From positions 1-64,000 of IMG/VR virus record IMGVR_UViG_3300026201_000006: DNA of 64,000 nt; one strand, 5' to 3'. Below the pieces are notes generated by a model. That model was given only the letters and a program-made list of their open reading frames with translations. It was not told the origin of the DNA and did no database searches. The stretch is from a virus. Shown here piece after piece: positions 23,463 to 31,211 of this stretch; within the stretch, counting starts at the first letter, position 1, and each line of letters begins with the position of its first letter. A program made the position numbers and the translations under genes.

Positions 23463-23633
23463 ATGTCGACGACACAATTGTTTGAGGCGCTTGAAGATAA
23501 CGTCAAGCGTATGGGTATGATGGGACAGTGGTATCAAAGGTATGACATATCTGAAGCTGCTGAAAAATCAAAGAAAATTATTAAAGAATTAAAGAAGGAA
23601 TTGGATCCACCGTGTGGTATGAGTAGAAAATGA
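23463..23633 (+). CDS. Small helical protein (56 aa)
   Basis: A short frame placed just after a late promoter, with TAGGAT as ribosome site. The product is amphipathic and helical, Met-rich in the middle (VKRMGMMGQWYQRYDISEAA) and Lys-rich towards the end. No family is recognised. Confidence 0.6.
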   Translation: MSTTQLFEALEDNVKRMGMMGQWYQRYDISEAAEKSKKIIKELKKELDPPCGMSRK

Positions 23634-23646
23634 ATGGGAGGTAACC

Positions 23647-23955
23647 ATGGCGTTACTGGAAGATATAGTTAATTTTTGTAAGAAAGAATTGAGTATACCT
23701 CAAGAGATTTTAGTATCTGTAGAGGTTGAAGATATATCAGAAGATAATGTTAAAGGTTGGACCACTGATTCTGCAGAAGATGATGAGTATGATATTGAGA
23801 TTGATACAGGTCTTAGTTTCAAAGAAACTATCTTAACCTTGTGCCACGAGATGGTACATGTCCAACAACTTCACGAAAATCGCGAGCTTGATGAAAATGA
23901 AGCTTACGAAAAAGAGAGTACGTTGTATAAAAAATATATAAATAACTCTCAGTAG
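23647..23955 (+). CDS. Minimal HExxH metallopeptidase-like protein
   Basis: A 102-residue protein with GGGAGGTAACC as ribosome site. CHEMVHVQQ gives His67, Glu68 and His71, the zinc-binding and catalytic residues of gluzincin/SprT-like peptidases. A third ligand may be a Glu in the ENEAYEKE stretch. The domain is close to the minimum size for this fold. It may process a virion or host protein; the target is unknown. It precedes the porin-like gene. Confidence 0.75.
   Translation: MALLEDIVNFCKKELSIPQEILVSVEVEDISEDNVKGWTTDSAEDDEYDIEIDTGLSFKETILTLCHEMVHVQQLHENRELDENEAYEKESTLYKKYINNSQ
23937..23944 (+). promoter_or_regulatory. Late promoter TATAAATA before the porin-like gene
   Basis: The octamer lies in the last codons of the metallopeptidase-like gene. 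It would start RNA near 23950, giving a leader of about 57 bases with AAAAGGAAAG before the ATG at 24007. Confidence 0.5.
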
Positions 23956-24006
23956 TTAGTCCCTACTCAAAAAAGGATTTTTTTGTTTAAATAAAAAGGA
24001 AAGTAT

Positions 24007-24765
24007 ATGTTTAAAAAACTACTAGTCGCGACGGCGGCAATGGCAGTATCTGCAACTACGTTTGCTGGTATTAGTCTTTCGGGTTTGTATGAGGGTACAC
24101 TAGATTCACATGGTACATACTCTCAAGACATTCATACTACGATGAAGGGAACTGCAGGCGCGTCAAGCGTAACTGTTGTTCTTGATAAAGATTTCAACGT
24201 AGATGATATGTATGTAGAGAGCACAGCTGGTGTTCTTACTCTTAAAATTGGTGACTGGTCAGGAGATGATCCTGATGTAACAAAGATTGGTGTAAGCACT
24301 ACACTAGGTGCATACACAGTTGGTCTTAGCCAAGTAAGTGGTGGTTCTACTGAGGTAGATGCAAGTGGAACAATTGGTGGTATTGCATTAGCAATGACTA
24401 ACATCACAAATGAAGCAAGAGAAACTACTGCTTCAATTACATCTGGTGGTGTATCAGCTAAAGTGGTACACAATAAAGTCACAGCAGGACATAACGCTGA
24501 AGTTACAGTTGGTACAACTGTTGCTGGCTTAGGTCTTGAAGTAGTTCATGATAGAAATGCTGGAGCAACAAATGACAACGAAGTATCGGTCTCTCGTGCC
24601 ATTGGTACTCTAGGTACTGTTAAAGGTACTTGGAACAAGACAGATGCAGCGACTCCTGTTACTACAAAAACTGTCGAGTTAACTCGTGGTATTTGGACAG
24701 GTTCGTGGTCACAAGTTGATAGCGCAGACGCTACAGTTAAGCTTGAGGCAAAACTATCGTTCTAA
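24007..24765 (+). CDS. Porin-like outer-membrane beta-barrel protein
   Basis: The 252-residue protein begins with a clear signal peptide, MFKKLLVATAAMAVSATTFA, cleaved after residue 20. The mature part is a chain of short alternating strands rich in Gly, Thr, Ser and Val with acidic turns, and ends AKLSF. A C-terminal Phe is the recognition signal used by the BAM machinery for beta-barrels. It has no viral structural motif. Phage-made porins could change host permeability or mask receptors. It stands alone between a candidate late promoter and a strong terminator. Confidence 0.75.
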   Translation: MFKKLLVATAAMAVSATTFAGISLSGLYEGTLDSHGTYSQDIHTTMKGTAGASSVTVVLDKDFNVDDMYVESTAGVLTLKIGDWSGDDPDVTKIGVSTTLGAYTVGLSQVSGGSTEVDASGTIGGIALAMTNITNEARETTASITSGGVSAKVVHNKVTAGHNAEVTVGTTVAGLGLEVVHDRNAGATNDNEVSVSRAIGTLGTVKGTWNKTDAATPVTTKTVELTRGIWTGSWSQVDSADATVKLEAKLSF

Positions 24766-24791
24766 CTTAGATATGGTACTCTAAGTAACTC

Positions 24792-24826
24792 GGGGGACTT
24801 TCCTTATTAGGTCCCCCATCTTTAAA
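24792..24826 (+). terminator. Terminator after the porin-like gene
   Basis: GGGGGAC (24792-24798) pairs with GTCCCCC (24811-24817), followed by ATCTTTAAA. The stem is far more GC-rich than its surroundings, as expected for a factor-independent terminator. Confidence 0.8.
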
Positions 24827-24839
24827 TAATGGAGAAGTC

Positions 24840-25073
24840 ATGGAATATAACAATACAAAACTTATGAGCGAACACTATAAAGATGATGGTAGTGTCGCAA
24901 AGATTTATCAAGTAGTAACAGGAATGGATGGAGAACATTCGTTCTTTTCAATAACATACAAAGACCCAGCTGGTAATCGTATTATGCAAGAAGATTTTCC
25001 ATACAAAGCTTTAAATTATGTGGAAGATGCAGCAGAAAACTGGTGTAAGGGTATCAAATTATTAAAGGGGTAA
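24840..25073 (+). CDS. Hypothetical protein (77 aa)
   Basis: Starts after TGGAGAAG and directly follows a terminator, so its promoter is not obvious. The product is soluble, strand-rich in the first half and helical in the second. It belongs to no family I can name. Confidence 0.7.
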   Translation: MEYNNTKLMSEHYKDDGSVAKIYQVVTGMDGEHSFFSITYKDPAGNRIMQEDFPYKALNYVEDAAENWCKGIKLLKG

Positions 25074-25074
25074 T

Positions 25075-25323
25075 ATGGCAGACGTATTTGATTTTGGTTT
25101 CACGCTGGTTGATGAGGATGAATTAGAAGTTGCACAAACAGCAACAGCCTCAGCGGCAGCAGCAGAAACAACACAAGACAGATTAGACAATCTATATAAT
25201 GCTATTACACCTTTGCTCAATAACTTAAAGGCTAATCCGGAGAAAGAAATGATTAAATGGCCTAATCGCGTTGAGAAGGTAGAAGCATTTGAAGATCACA
25301 TCTATAAAATTTATAAAGGTTAG
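25075..25323 (+). CDS. Conserved T4-like phage protein (82 aa)
   Basis: Begins MADVFDFGFTLVDEDEL, has an Ala/Thr-rich linker, then a helical unit (LYNAITPLLNNLKANPEKEM) ending in HIYKIYKG. This arrangement is familiar from T4-like marine phages near the gp32 region; the function is unknown. AGGGG precedes the ATG. Confidence 0.75.
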   Translation: MADVFDFGFTLVDEDELEVAQTATASAAAAETTQDRLDNLYNAITPLLNNLKANPEKEMIKWPNRVEKVEAFEDHIYKIYKG

Positions 25324-25353
25324 TATGTACAAACTGTAAAAACATGTTATAAT
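25324..25353 (+). promoter_or_regulatory. Promoter of the TATGTAC class, upstream of the 33-59 operon
   Basis: TATGTAC at 25324-25330 and TATAAT at 25348-25353 have a 17-base spacer and CATGT before the -10. It directly follows the stop at 25323. Confidence 0.8.
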
Positions 25354-25385
25354 ATACTTAACACACACTAAATAGGATTTACATT

Positions 25386-25772
25386 ATGGCAAAACGTAAG
25401 ATGACAGAAGCACAACGAGCAGCCGCAGCGGCTAATCTAGCAAAAGCAAGAGCAGCAAAAAAACCTGCTGCATATAAAAGTATCGCAGCTAATGTTGTTG
25501 CATTAGATGACGACCACGGTTTATCTTTAGTTAACGTGAAGAGATATATCAAAGCAACCACAGAAAAGATGGCAGCATATAGACGTGGTATCCAAGCTGG
25601 TGAGAGAGGTGCAATTGCCAAGTATGAAGCGGCAAGAGTATACAAAAACCATTGTCAAACATATCTAAGAGAAGGAGTATGGTCATTAGATTTTTATGGA
25701 GAAGATGAAGAGAAGCCAGTGTTTTGGGCAACTCTTGTTCCAGCCTATGACAAAAATGGTATTCAAAAATGA
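25386..25772 (+). CDS. Conserved protein with histone-like basic N terminus
   Basis: The first 35 residues are Ala/Lys/Arg-rich (MTEAQRAAAAANLAKARAAK), like a histone-H1 or KGG-type tail. The remaining 90 residues form a compact helical domain with aromatic residues near the end (WSLDFYGEDEEKPVFW). It starts the operon that also encodes gp33 and gp59, so a role in DNA or transcription is plausible. The stop overlaps the gp33 ATG. Confidence 0.75.
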   Translation: MAKRKMTEAQRAAAAANLAKARAAKKPAAYKSIAANVVALDDDHGLSLVNVKRYIKATTEKMAAYRRGIQAGERGAIAKYEAARVYKNHCQTYLREGVWSLDFYGEDEEKPVFWATLVPAYDKNGIQK

Positions 25773-26002
25773 GCGAGGATCTAAATAAGAAAGCATTCTC
25801 AAATTTAGTTGAGACTTATGTCCGAACTCACAAAGGTTGTCCATACATTGATGCTATTATAACAGTATGTGAGGACAATGAGATTGATCTTCGTGACAGT
25901 AAAAAACTTATATCAAAGGAGATCATAGAACATGTTGAGTTTGAAGCAAAAGAACTTAACTTACTACAAGGGGGTAACCCAACTTACGTGTTACCTATAT
26001 GA
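25769..26002 (+). CDS. 33: Late transcription coactivator gp33
   Basis: In T4, gp33 bridges the gp45 sliding clamp and RNA polymerase to activate late promoters. This 77-residue protein is short and acidic, with the family pattern YIDAIITVCEDNEID, KLISKEIIEHVEFEAKELN, and a hydrophobic clamp-binding end VLPI. The position next to gp59 and gp32 also fits T4. Its presence supports the functional reading of the TATAAATA sites in this window. It starts at an ATGA overlap. Confidence 0.8.
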   Translation: MSEDLNKKAFSNLVETYVRTHKGCPYIDAIITVCEDNEIDLRDSKKLISKEIIEHVEFEAKELNLLQGGNPTYVLPI

Positions 26003-26577
26003 GAATGACAGGATATGAGGCCTTTACATTACATAACGCAATTAACCTCCACTTTAATGGATCTTACGATTGCTTTAAGTATAATTTTAAAACTAATGTA
26101 ACTGAAAAAACTTATTGGAAAAGGCCAGACAAATTTCAGTTAACAAAGATTGGTAAAAGATTTAAGAGTAAAGATGATATCATATTATATTTTGCTGCAC
26201 ATCAAGTAGCAGGTAATAAGTATAGTGGTGATATGATCAGAGACGAAGAGACTTATACCAAGTTCCTAAAAGTTATAGATAGTATGTCTTATGTATTTAG
26301 GAATGAATTAGAACAGATTTCAGATGTAAAGTTTGATGATCTTTTGGAAATAGAAGAAACATATCCAAGAATTATCCAGCTTCATCTCGAAGGCACGGTT
26401 TCATTAGAGACTGTGTGTATTATCAATAGGCTTACAGGATTTATTGATAAAGCAAATAAACAGATCACAGAAACAATTCTATGGCCTGATTTGCACAGGA
26501 AAATATCAAAGTATCAAGCTTTCTTAAAGTTTGATGACAATAAGTTTAAACGAATTATTGTAGATGTTTTCAAATAA
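25999..26577 (+). CDS. 59: Helicase loader gp59
   Basis: gp59 binds forked DNA and gp32 and loads the gp41 helicase. The 192-residue protein starts with an N-terminal unit (YEAFTLHNAINLHFNGSYDC) matching the HMG-like start of T4 gp59, followed by a basic KKRPDK-like region and the mostly helical remainder. It is slightly shorter than T4 gp59 (217). It is translationally coupled to gp33 and followed by the gp32 promoter. Confidence 0.88.
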   Translation: MRMTGYEAFTLHNAINLHFNGSYDCFKYNFKTNVTEKTYWKRPDKFQLTKIGKRFKSKDDIILYFAAHQVAGNKYSGDMIRDEETYTKFLKVIDSMSYVFRNELEQISDVKFDDLLEIEETYPRIIQLHLEGTVSLETVCIINRLTGFIDKANKQITETILWPDLHRKISKYQAFLKFDDNKFKRIIVDVFK

Positions 26578-26579
26578 AG

Positions 26580-26609
26580 TATGTACTTTTTGCAAAAGTA
26601 TGTTATAAT
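26580..26609 (+). promoter_or_regulatory. Promoter of the TATGTAC class, upstream of gene 32
   Basis: TATGTAC at 26580-26586 and TATAAT at 26604-26609 have a 17-base spacer and TATGT before the -10. The leader to gene 32 is long and AT-rich, with AAAGGAG before the ATG. Confidence 0.8.
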
Positions 26610-26653
26610 ATAAAACGATATAAATTAATATAAATTTTTAAAGGAGATGTACA

Positions 26654-27538
26654 ATGAGTTTTGCAGACTTAAAGGCTAAAGCTAATGACATGAGCGCATT
26701 AGTTGGTGCGGCCGGAAGCACCACAGAAAAGAAATCATATGGCGACGATCGTATGTGGAAACCCACGGTAGATAAAGCAGGTAACGGATATGCTGTTATT
26801 CGTTTTCTACCAGCAGTTGAAGGTGATGACTTACCTTGGGCTAAATACTGGGATCACTTCTTCCAAGGACCAACTGGACAATGGTATGTTGAGAAATCAC
26901 TGACTACTATTGGTAAAGACGATCCTGTGTCAGAGATGAATTCTAAACTTTGGAATACAGGTATTGAAGCTGACAAAGATCTTGCACGTAAGCGTAAGCG
27001 TAGACTACATTATGTGTCAAATATCTATGTTGTCTCAGATCCTGAGAATCCTGAAAACGAAGGTAAGGTATTTCTATATACCTATGGTGCTAAAATCTTT
27101 GAGAAGATTATGGATAGCATGCAACCTAAGTTTCAAGATGAAACACCAGTTAACCCATTTGATATGTGGAAAGGTGCTAACTTTAAAATGAAGATCGCTA
27201 ATGTTGCTGGTTACAGGAACTATGACAGATCTGAATTTGCTCCTGCTGAAGCGTTACATACCGATGACAATGTGTTAGAAGGTATTTACAATAAGCAGTA
27301 TGCACTGAAAGAGTTTACCGATCCATCATCATTTAAATCTTACAGTGAGCTTAATCTTAAGCTAACTCGTGTGTTAGGTGAGGAAGTTAAAATGCCAGCA
27401 GTCGAAGATGATGCTCCATTTAATGACGAACCTGCAATGTCTGATCCTGTTGCGACAGCTGCTGATCCAGTAGCCAGAGCTGATTCAGACAATGATGATA
27501 CTATGAGTTATTTTGCTAAACTAGCAGCTGAAGCTTAA
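26654..27538 (+). CDS. 32: Single-stranded DNA-binding protein gp32
   Basis: gp32 coats single-stranded DNA in replication, recombination and repair. The 294-residue protein has a basic N-terminal part, an OB-type core (GYAVIRFLPA, HYVSNIYVVSDPENPENEGK, VFLYTYGAKIFEKI) and an acidic C-terminal tail (DSDNDDTMSYF) for protein contacts. It contains no cysteine at all, so the zinc site of T4 gp32 is missing. A strong terminator follows, isolating gene 32 as its own unit. Confidence 0.93.
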   Translation: MSFADLKAKANDMSALVGAAGSTTEKKSYGDDRMWKPTVDKAGNGYAVIRFLPAVEGDDLPWAKYWDHFFQGPTGQWYVEKSLTTIGKDDPVSEMNSKLWNTGIEADKDLARKRKRRLHYVSNIYVVSDPENPENEGKVFLYTYGAKIFEKIMDSMQPKFQDETPVNPFDMWKGANFKMKIANVAGYRNYDRSEFAPAEALHTDDNVLEGIYNKQYALKEFTDPSSFKSYSELNLKLTRVLGEEVKMPAVEDDAPFNDEPAMSDPVATAADPVARADSDNDDTMSYFAKLAAEA

Positions 27539-27555
27539 GAGTTAATCAGTTTGAG

Positions 27556-27580
27556 AAGGGGACGAAAGTCCCCTTTTTTT
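27556..27580 (+). terminator. Terminator between gene 32 and the minus-strand tail genes
   Basis: AAGGGGAC (27556-27563), loop GAAA and GTCCCCTT (27568-27575) form a perfect eight-pair stem followed by TTTTT. It ends gene 32 transcription. On the minus strand the same stem directly follows the tape-measure stop and may also stop that operon. Confidence 0.9.
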
Positions 27581-29582
27581 ACATTGTGGCTTCTAGTCGT
27601 GTAGACTTAATATAGTCACCATAACCTTCATCTTTATATTGAATTATATTAGTAACATTAACAGCCGCACCTCGTGCAGTATAACCATCCTGATTTTGTA
27701 TTTCAGCTATTCTCAGTGCTACTTGTCTCTCATTAGCTATTCGAAATAGTTCTGAAGCACTTTCGCCAAATCTCCAATCTTCGCCGTATTTAGTCTTCAT
27801 GGCTTGCAGGTCTGCAACGCCCATTTTTTTACCAGTTGCTGGATCAGTATTACTTGCATAATGAGCAATATAGTTACTTGTCATTGATTCAGCCCCTTCA
27901 TCATCAATTCCAAGAGCTTTACGTAAATTCCATGTTCCGCCACCTAATAGTTTTGGAAATTGAAATTCCCAATCTGGTATAAGGTCTTTTATCCAATTAA
28001 CAAATTTACCCGGTAAATCTGTAACCCAGCTCCACATGTCTCCAGCTGTACCTAAAGGATCACTTAACAACTCTCCTATATAATCTGATATAGCAGAAAT
28101 TGCATGGAAAGGGAATGCAATAATTTTATGTATTAAGTCTGCGAAACTGAATCTTTGTATTGCTGCAAGAGCATCACCGCCAATACCTTGCCCAGGTAAA
28201 ATATTACCATCTGCGTCTGTTTCAAGACCAAACATTTTTCTAATACCCCATACTGCTAATCCCTTAATAGCATCTGCCAAACCACCAACAAGATAACCTA
28301 TTGCACCACCACCGGCTTCACCTAATATCGTATACCATTTAGCATCATCTTCAGCAGCTTCAGCTTTACCTGCTTTGAATCCTTCAAATACTGAGAATAT
28401 AGCAGCAATTGGCCAGAGTAATCTACCTATAAATTTCACAGCACCAAGATTGGCAAAGGTTTTAAAAGTATCTTTAATTAATTTACCACTTGTACTACTA
28501 GTCCATTTGGCTATACCACCACTAAGTTTAGTAACAGGTGAAAACATTGTATTTAATCTTCGTGTCAGTAAAGCAGCATATCCAGCAGACATCCATGCTG
28601 CTCTAACAGGTAATGATCCACGAGGTCCAGGTCTAGCACCAAGCGGTTTACCATCAGGGCCTAATCCAATAGCATTATATGCTTTTAGTCTTATGTCAGC
28701 TAATCTAGTCTTTACACTTTCAGTAAGCCCAGCCCATCCAATCTTTTTCCATTCACCATCAACTTTCGTATATATTGGTTTACCGGCTTTGTCATAACCA
28801 AACCATGCGTATATAGAAGTTTTAAGGCTTGTATATGCAGTAGCAATCTTTCCGTCTTTTAACCATGCTCCAATAGTAGTTGTACCCCAAGTTTTAACAG
28901 CAGCTAAAGTAGCCAAAGCTTTTGTATGCCATAAATGCATACCGTTATATGCTAAAGTAATCGAAGCTGTTAATGCTGTGATTAATGGGATCATGCCATA
29001 CTTAAACCAGTTTTCTTTAATGATTGACCATTCTTCTCTTTTCTTTTGTCGTGCTAATTCCCTAGGAGATAAAAATCCAGCAATCATCTTTCTAAATTTC
29101 TTAGTGAAGTCAAACATCTCACCGCCATGCTCTCTACGATATTCCTCATCACTTTGGTCTTTCTTCTGATCTCTTGCTTTTCTATATTTAAACCTCAAGA
29201 GGTCATCGTTAGTGTTTTCAACATTTATTCGGTACATCATCTTGTTTGATTTCTCAATCAAACGTCTTGTCATAAATGTAGAGTGTTTAATTACTTCTTG
29301 GACTTTTTTCTTTGCCCTATTTTTAGGCGCGTCCATTTTTTCTTTAGTAATTTTACCAGCAATATTGGCTTTATATCTTCGCTTAAAGTCTTGTGCATCG
29401 TTAATGATAGGTTCGCCCGTAGCTGACGTCTTAGAGTTTGGATTTAAAATAGCCTCATCTGCTTTTTCTTGGCGTTTAGCTTCTTCAGCTTCTTTCAGTC
29501 TATCGCGCGTACTCAGTTGATTCTGCTTTCGCAGAAGTTGTACTACTTCACCTAATAAACTTTCTTGTGTTTTCTTTGCCAT
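27579..29582 (-). CDS. 29: Putative tape measure protein (gp29-like)
   Basis: The 667-residue protein begins with a basic, strongly helical region (residues 1-180, many KR/KK pairs). Hydrophobic and Gly-rich segments follow (WFKYGMIPLITALTASITLA near 195; GGGAIGYLVGGLADAIKGLA near 430), and a folded C-terminal end. This is the profile of tail tape measure proteins. The gene directly follows the gp26/gp51-like pair, the canonical chaperone-then-tape-measure order. At about 1.5 angstrom per helical residue it would set a tail near 100 nm, as in T4. Sequence similarity to T4 gp29 is not evident by eye. Confidence 0.6.
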   Translation of the reverse strand: MAKKTQESLLGEVVQLLRKQNQLSTRDRLKEAEEAKRQEKADEAILNPNSKTSATGEPIINDAQDFKRRYKANIAGKITKEKMDAPKNRAKKKVQEVIKHSTFMTRRLIEKSNKMMYRINVENTNDDLLRFKYRKARDQKKDQSDEEYRREHGGEMFDFTKKFRKMIAGFLSPRELARQKKREEWSIIKENWFKYGMIPLITALTASITLAYNGMHLWHTKALATLAAVKTWGTTTIGAWLKDGKIATAYTSLKTSIYAWFGYDKAGKPIYTKVDGEWKKIGWAGLTESVKTRLADIRLKAYNAIGLGPDGKPLGARPGPRGSLPVRAAWMSAGYAALLTRRLNTMFSPVTKLSGGIAKWTSSTSGKLIKDTFKTFANLGAVKFIGRLLWPIAAIFSVFEGFKAGKAEAAEDDAKWYTILGEAGGGAIGYLVGGLADAIKGLAVWGIRKMFGLETDADGNILPGQGIGGDALAAIQRFSFADLIHKIIAFPFHAISAISDYIGELLSDPLGTAGDMWSWVTDLPGKFVNWIKDLIPDWEFQFPKLLGGGTWNLRKALGIDDEGAESMTSNYIAHYASNTDPATGKKMGVADLQAMKTKYGEDWRFGESASELFRIANERQVALRIAEIQNQDGYTARGAAVNVTNIIQYKDEGYGDYIKSTRLEATM

Positions 29583-29588
29583 AAGTTT

Positions 29589-29780
29589 TTATCCCATTTT
29601 TGCTTGTCGTTCCTTATTACGTCTGTTCTCTTCTTCAATATGTTCCTTCATGAGAACTAAATATAATTCCCTTTCCCATGGTAACATATTTTCTAAATCT
29701 ACTAAACTAAAATTATGATGGACCATTAAAGCAAAATTAGTTTTTAACTGATTTGCTACGTTATCATGTGAAAGGGCTAC
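29589..29780 (-). CDS. 51: gp51-like tail/baseplate assembly ORF, probably expressed by -1 frameshift
   Basis: A 63-codon frame without a usable start codon follows gp26 and is reached by slipping one base back on a run of eight T at the gp26 stop. It contains FALMVHHNFSLVDLENMLPW and ERELYLVLMKE. That resembles the 'LPWERE-(I/L)Y' core of the short downstream product of tail assembly chaperone pairs. T4 has gene 51 in this place. The product would be a gp26-51 fusion. An internal ATG (45 residues) lacks a ribosome site. It ends six bases before the tape measure ATG. Confidence 0.65.
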   Translation of the reverse strand, partial: VALSHDNVANQLKTNFALMVHHNFSLVDLENMLPWERELYLVLMKEHIEEENRRNKERQAKMG

Positions 29781-30487
29781 GAAAAAAAATCTGTCAATCC
29801 TTTCAGCTGTTTAACATTATGATGTCCACATGTACTACACTTATAATCAACATCATAAGTTAATACCGGTGAGTCTGTCATAAAGTTTATGATCTTAGCA
29901 AACTGCTCATTATTTAAACTTTCAACAAACCTCACTACTTCTTTAAACGGTGCATCTTTAGTTGTATATGTTTCTTCACCACTATAAATTGTATCAATTG
30001 TTTTTGCTACCATATTAATAGCAGCTTCAGTCTCAGTAGCTCTTTGAGCCTGAGTTAAACTATCTGAATAACCAAGATATTTTAAATCAACACTAATCTC
30101 GTCATTTATTTTTACATGCATATCTGCATCAGTATCTAGATTAGCTACATAAACATCATCTAAATTAATTTTTAATTTTTGTGTCGCTTCGCACTCATCA
30201 TTTAAACACTTCAATTGAACTTCAATACCTTCACCTACAGATTTACTACGCAAAGTAGTAAACATATATTCGATATCAAACATCGTGAATGACTTCATAT
30301 CAACCGGTGTTTCTATACAAGCCTTGATAATATCAGTCACAGCTCTTTCAATTGCTACTTCATTTTCAGATTCTAATGCAATTAATAAAATCTTTTCTTC
30401 TTTGACCACATATGGTCTGTATGTAATACTTTGCCCTGTTGAGGGTACAATCATATCATACTTTGGGGTTGCTATAATTGGCAACAT
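29777..30487 (-). CDS. 26: Baseplate hub assembly protein gp26
   Basis: The 236-residue protein shows the T4-like gp26 pattern: an N-terminal MLPIIATPKYDMIVPSTG, a core with helices ending in TMFDIEYMFTTLRSKSVGE, and two Cys pairs (CLNDEC and CSTCGHH) forming a zinc ribbon. In T4 gp26 helps assemble the baseplate hub. Relatives of this arrangement act as tail assembly chaperones. GGAG precedes the ATG. The last codons read through a T8 slippery run before TAG, allowing a -1 frameshift into the gp51-like frame. Confidence 0.82.
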   Translation of the reverse strand: MLPIIATPKYDMIVPSTGQSITYRPYVVKEEKILLIALESENEVAIERAVTDIIKACIETPVDMKSFTMFDIEYMFTTLRSKSVGEGIEVQLKCLNDECEATQKLKINLDDVYVANLDTDADMHVKINDEISVDLKYLGYSDSLTQAQRATETEAAINMVAKTIDTIYSGEETYTTKDAPFKEVVRFVESLNNEQFAKIINFMTDSPVLTYDVDYKCSTCGHHNVKQLKGLTDFFS

Positions 30488-30512
30488 ATCATTATATCTC
30501 CATTGTTATAAT

Positions 30513-31211
30513 TTAAAATACACGCTTAAATATATCTAACGTATTCGCTCCTATCTGTAACATCTTATTTGCTACATCTTCAAATCCATCTCTTAAATCT
30601 AATGCCTTAAAATTATCATATTCAAACGTAACACTTACTTCCATCATTCCTTCTGATCCTTCAGTTAAATCAACTTGACTTACCGTAATTGGATATGCAT
30701 TCGTAAGTTTAACTGTATATCCAGGAATCACATCATTCGATGGTGACAGTTGTTGTATGAGTACATCAGTACAATAGTCTTGTTTATAAAATGCCTTATA
30801 GTGTCTACCTGATGTATCAATAATCATTTCTTGCCACATATCAAAATACTTTTTAATATAGTAATCATTCGTTAATAAGAATGACATAGTAACTTCATCT
30901 GTTGCAGCGGAATAAGGTTTTTTAGACATGTGGTGGTTATGCATAGCTTCTTGTGTGAGTATACGTTTACCTGGCATCATTGCTGTTTGACATAATAAAA
31001 ACATATCTCTCGGATCAGTAATAAAGTCTGCTATATTTACACCATCACCTGAAATTAAATTGCTCAAGAGAGTTGCGGGGTTATATCCTAATAAACTGTT
31101 TATAGATTTTGATGGATGGGTTATATAAACTGCGTATCTATTTCCACGCGCTAAACCACCTCTACGGTTAATTGTAGACTTCATTGTATCGATACTTACT
31201 GGTAATGCCAT
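30513..31211 (-). CDS. 54: Baseplate tail-tube initiator (gp54-like)
   Basis: The start at 31211 (MALPVSIDTM, 232 residues) follows AAGGAG and overlaps the upstream gene's stop; an in-frame ATG 27 bases earlier is inside that gene. The protein has tail-tube-fold features: NRYAVYITHP at the N terminus, a central FLLTNDYYIKKYFDMWQEMI helix and the late VSVTFEYDNF strand. Because the main tube gene usually sits next to the sheath, and gp48 lies across the divergent promoter, gp54 is more likely than gp19. Confidence 0.65.
   Translation of the reverse strand: MALPVSIDTMKSTINRRGGLARGNRYAVYITHPSKSINSLLGYNPATLLSNLISGDGVNIADFITDPRDMFLLCQTAMMPGKRILTQEAMHNHHMSKKPYSAATDEVTMSFLLTNDYYIKKYFDMWQEMIIDTSGRHYKAFYKQDYCTDVLIQQLSPSNDVIPGYTVKLTNAYPITVSQVDLTEGSEGMMEVSVTFEYDNFKALDLRDGFEDVANKMLQIGANTLDIFKRVF

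Noticed and set aside
30513-31211. Main tail tube protein gp19
   Set aside because: The fold fits, but it neighbours gp26 and gp48 and no sheath gene is near, so gp54 is more likely. The distinction needs a profile search.
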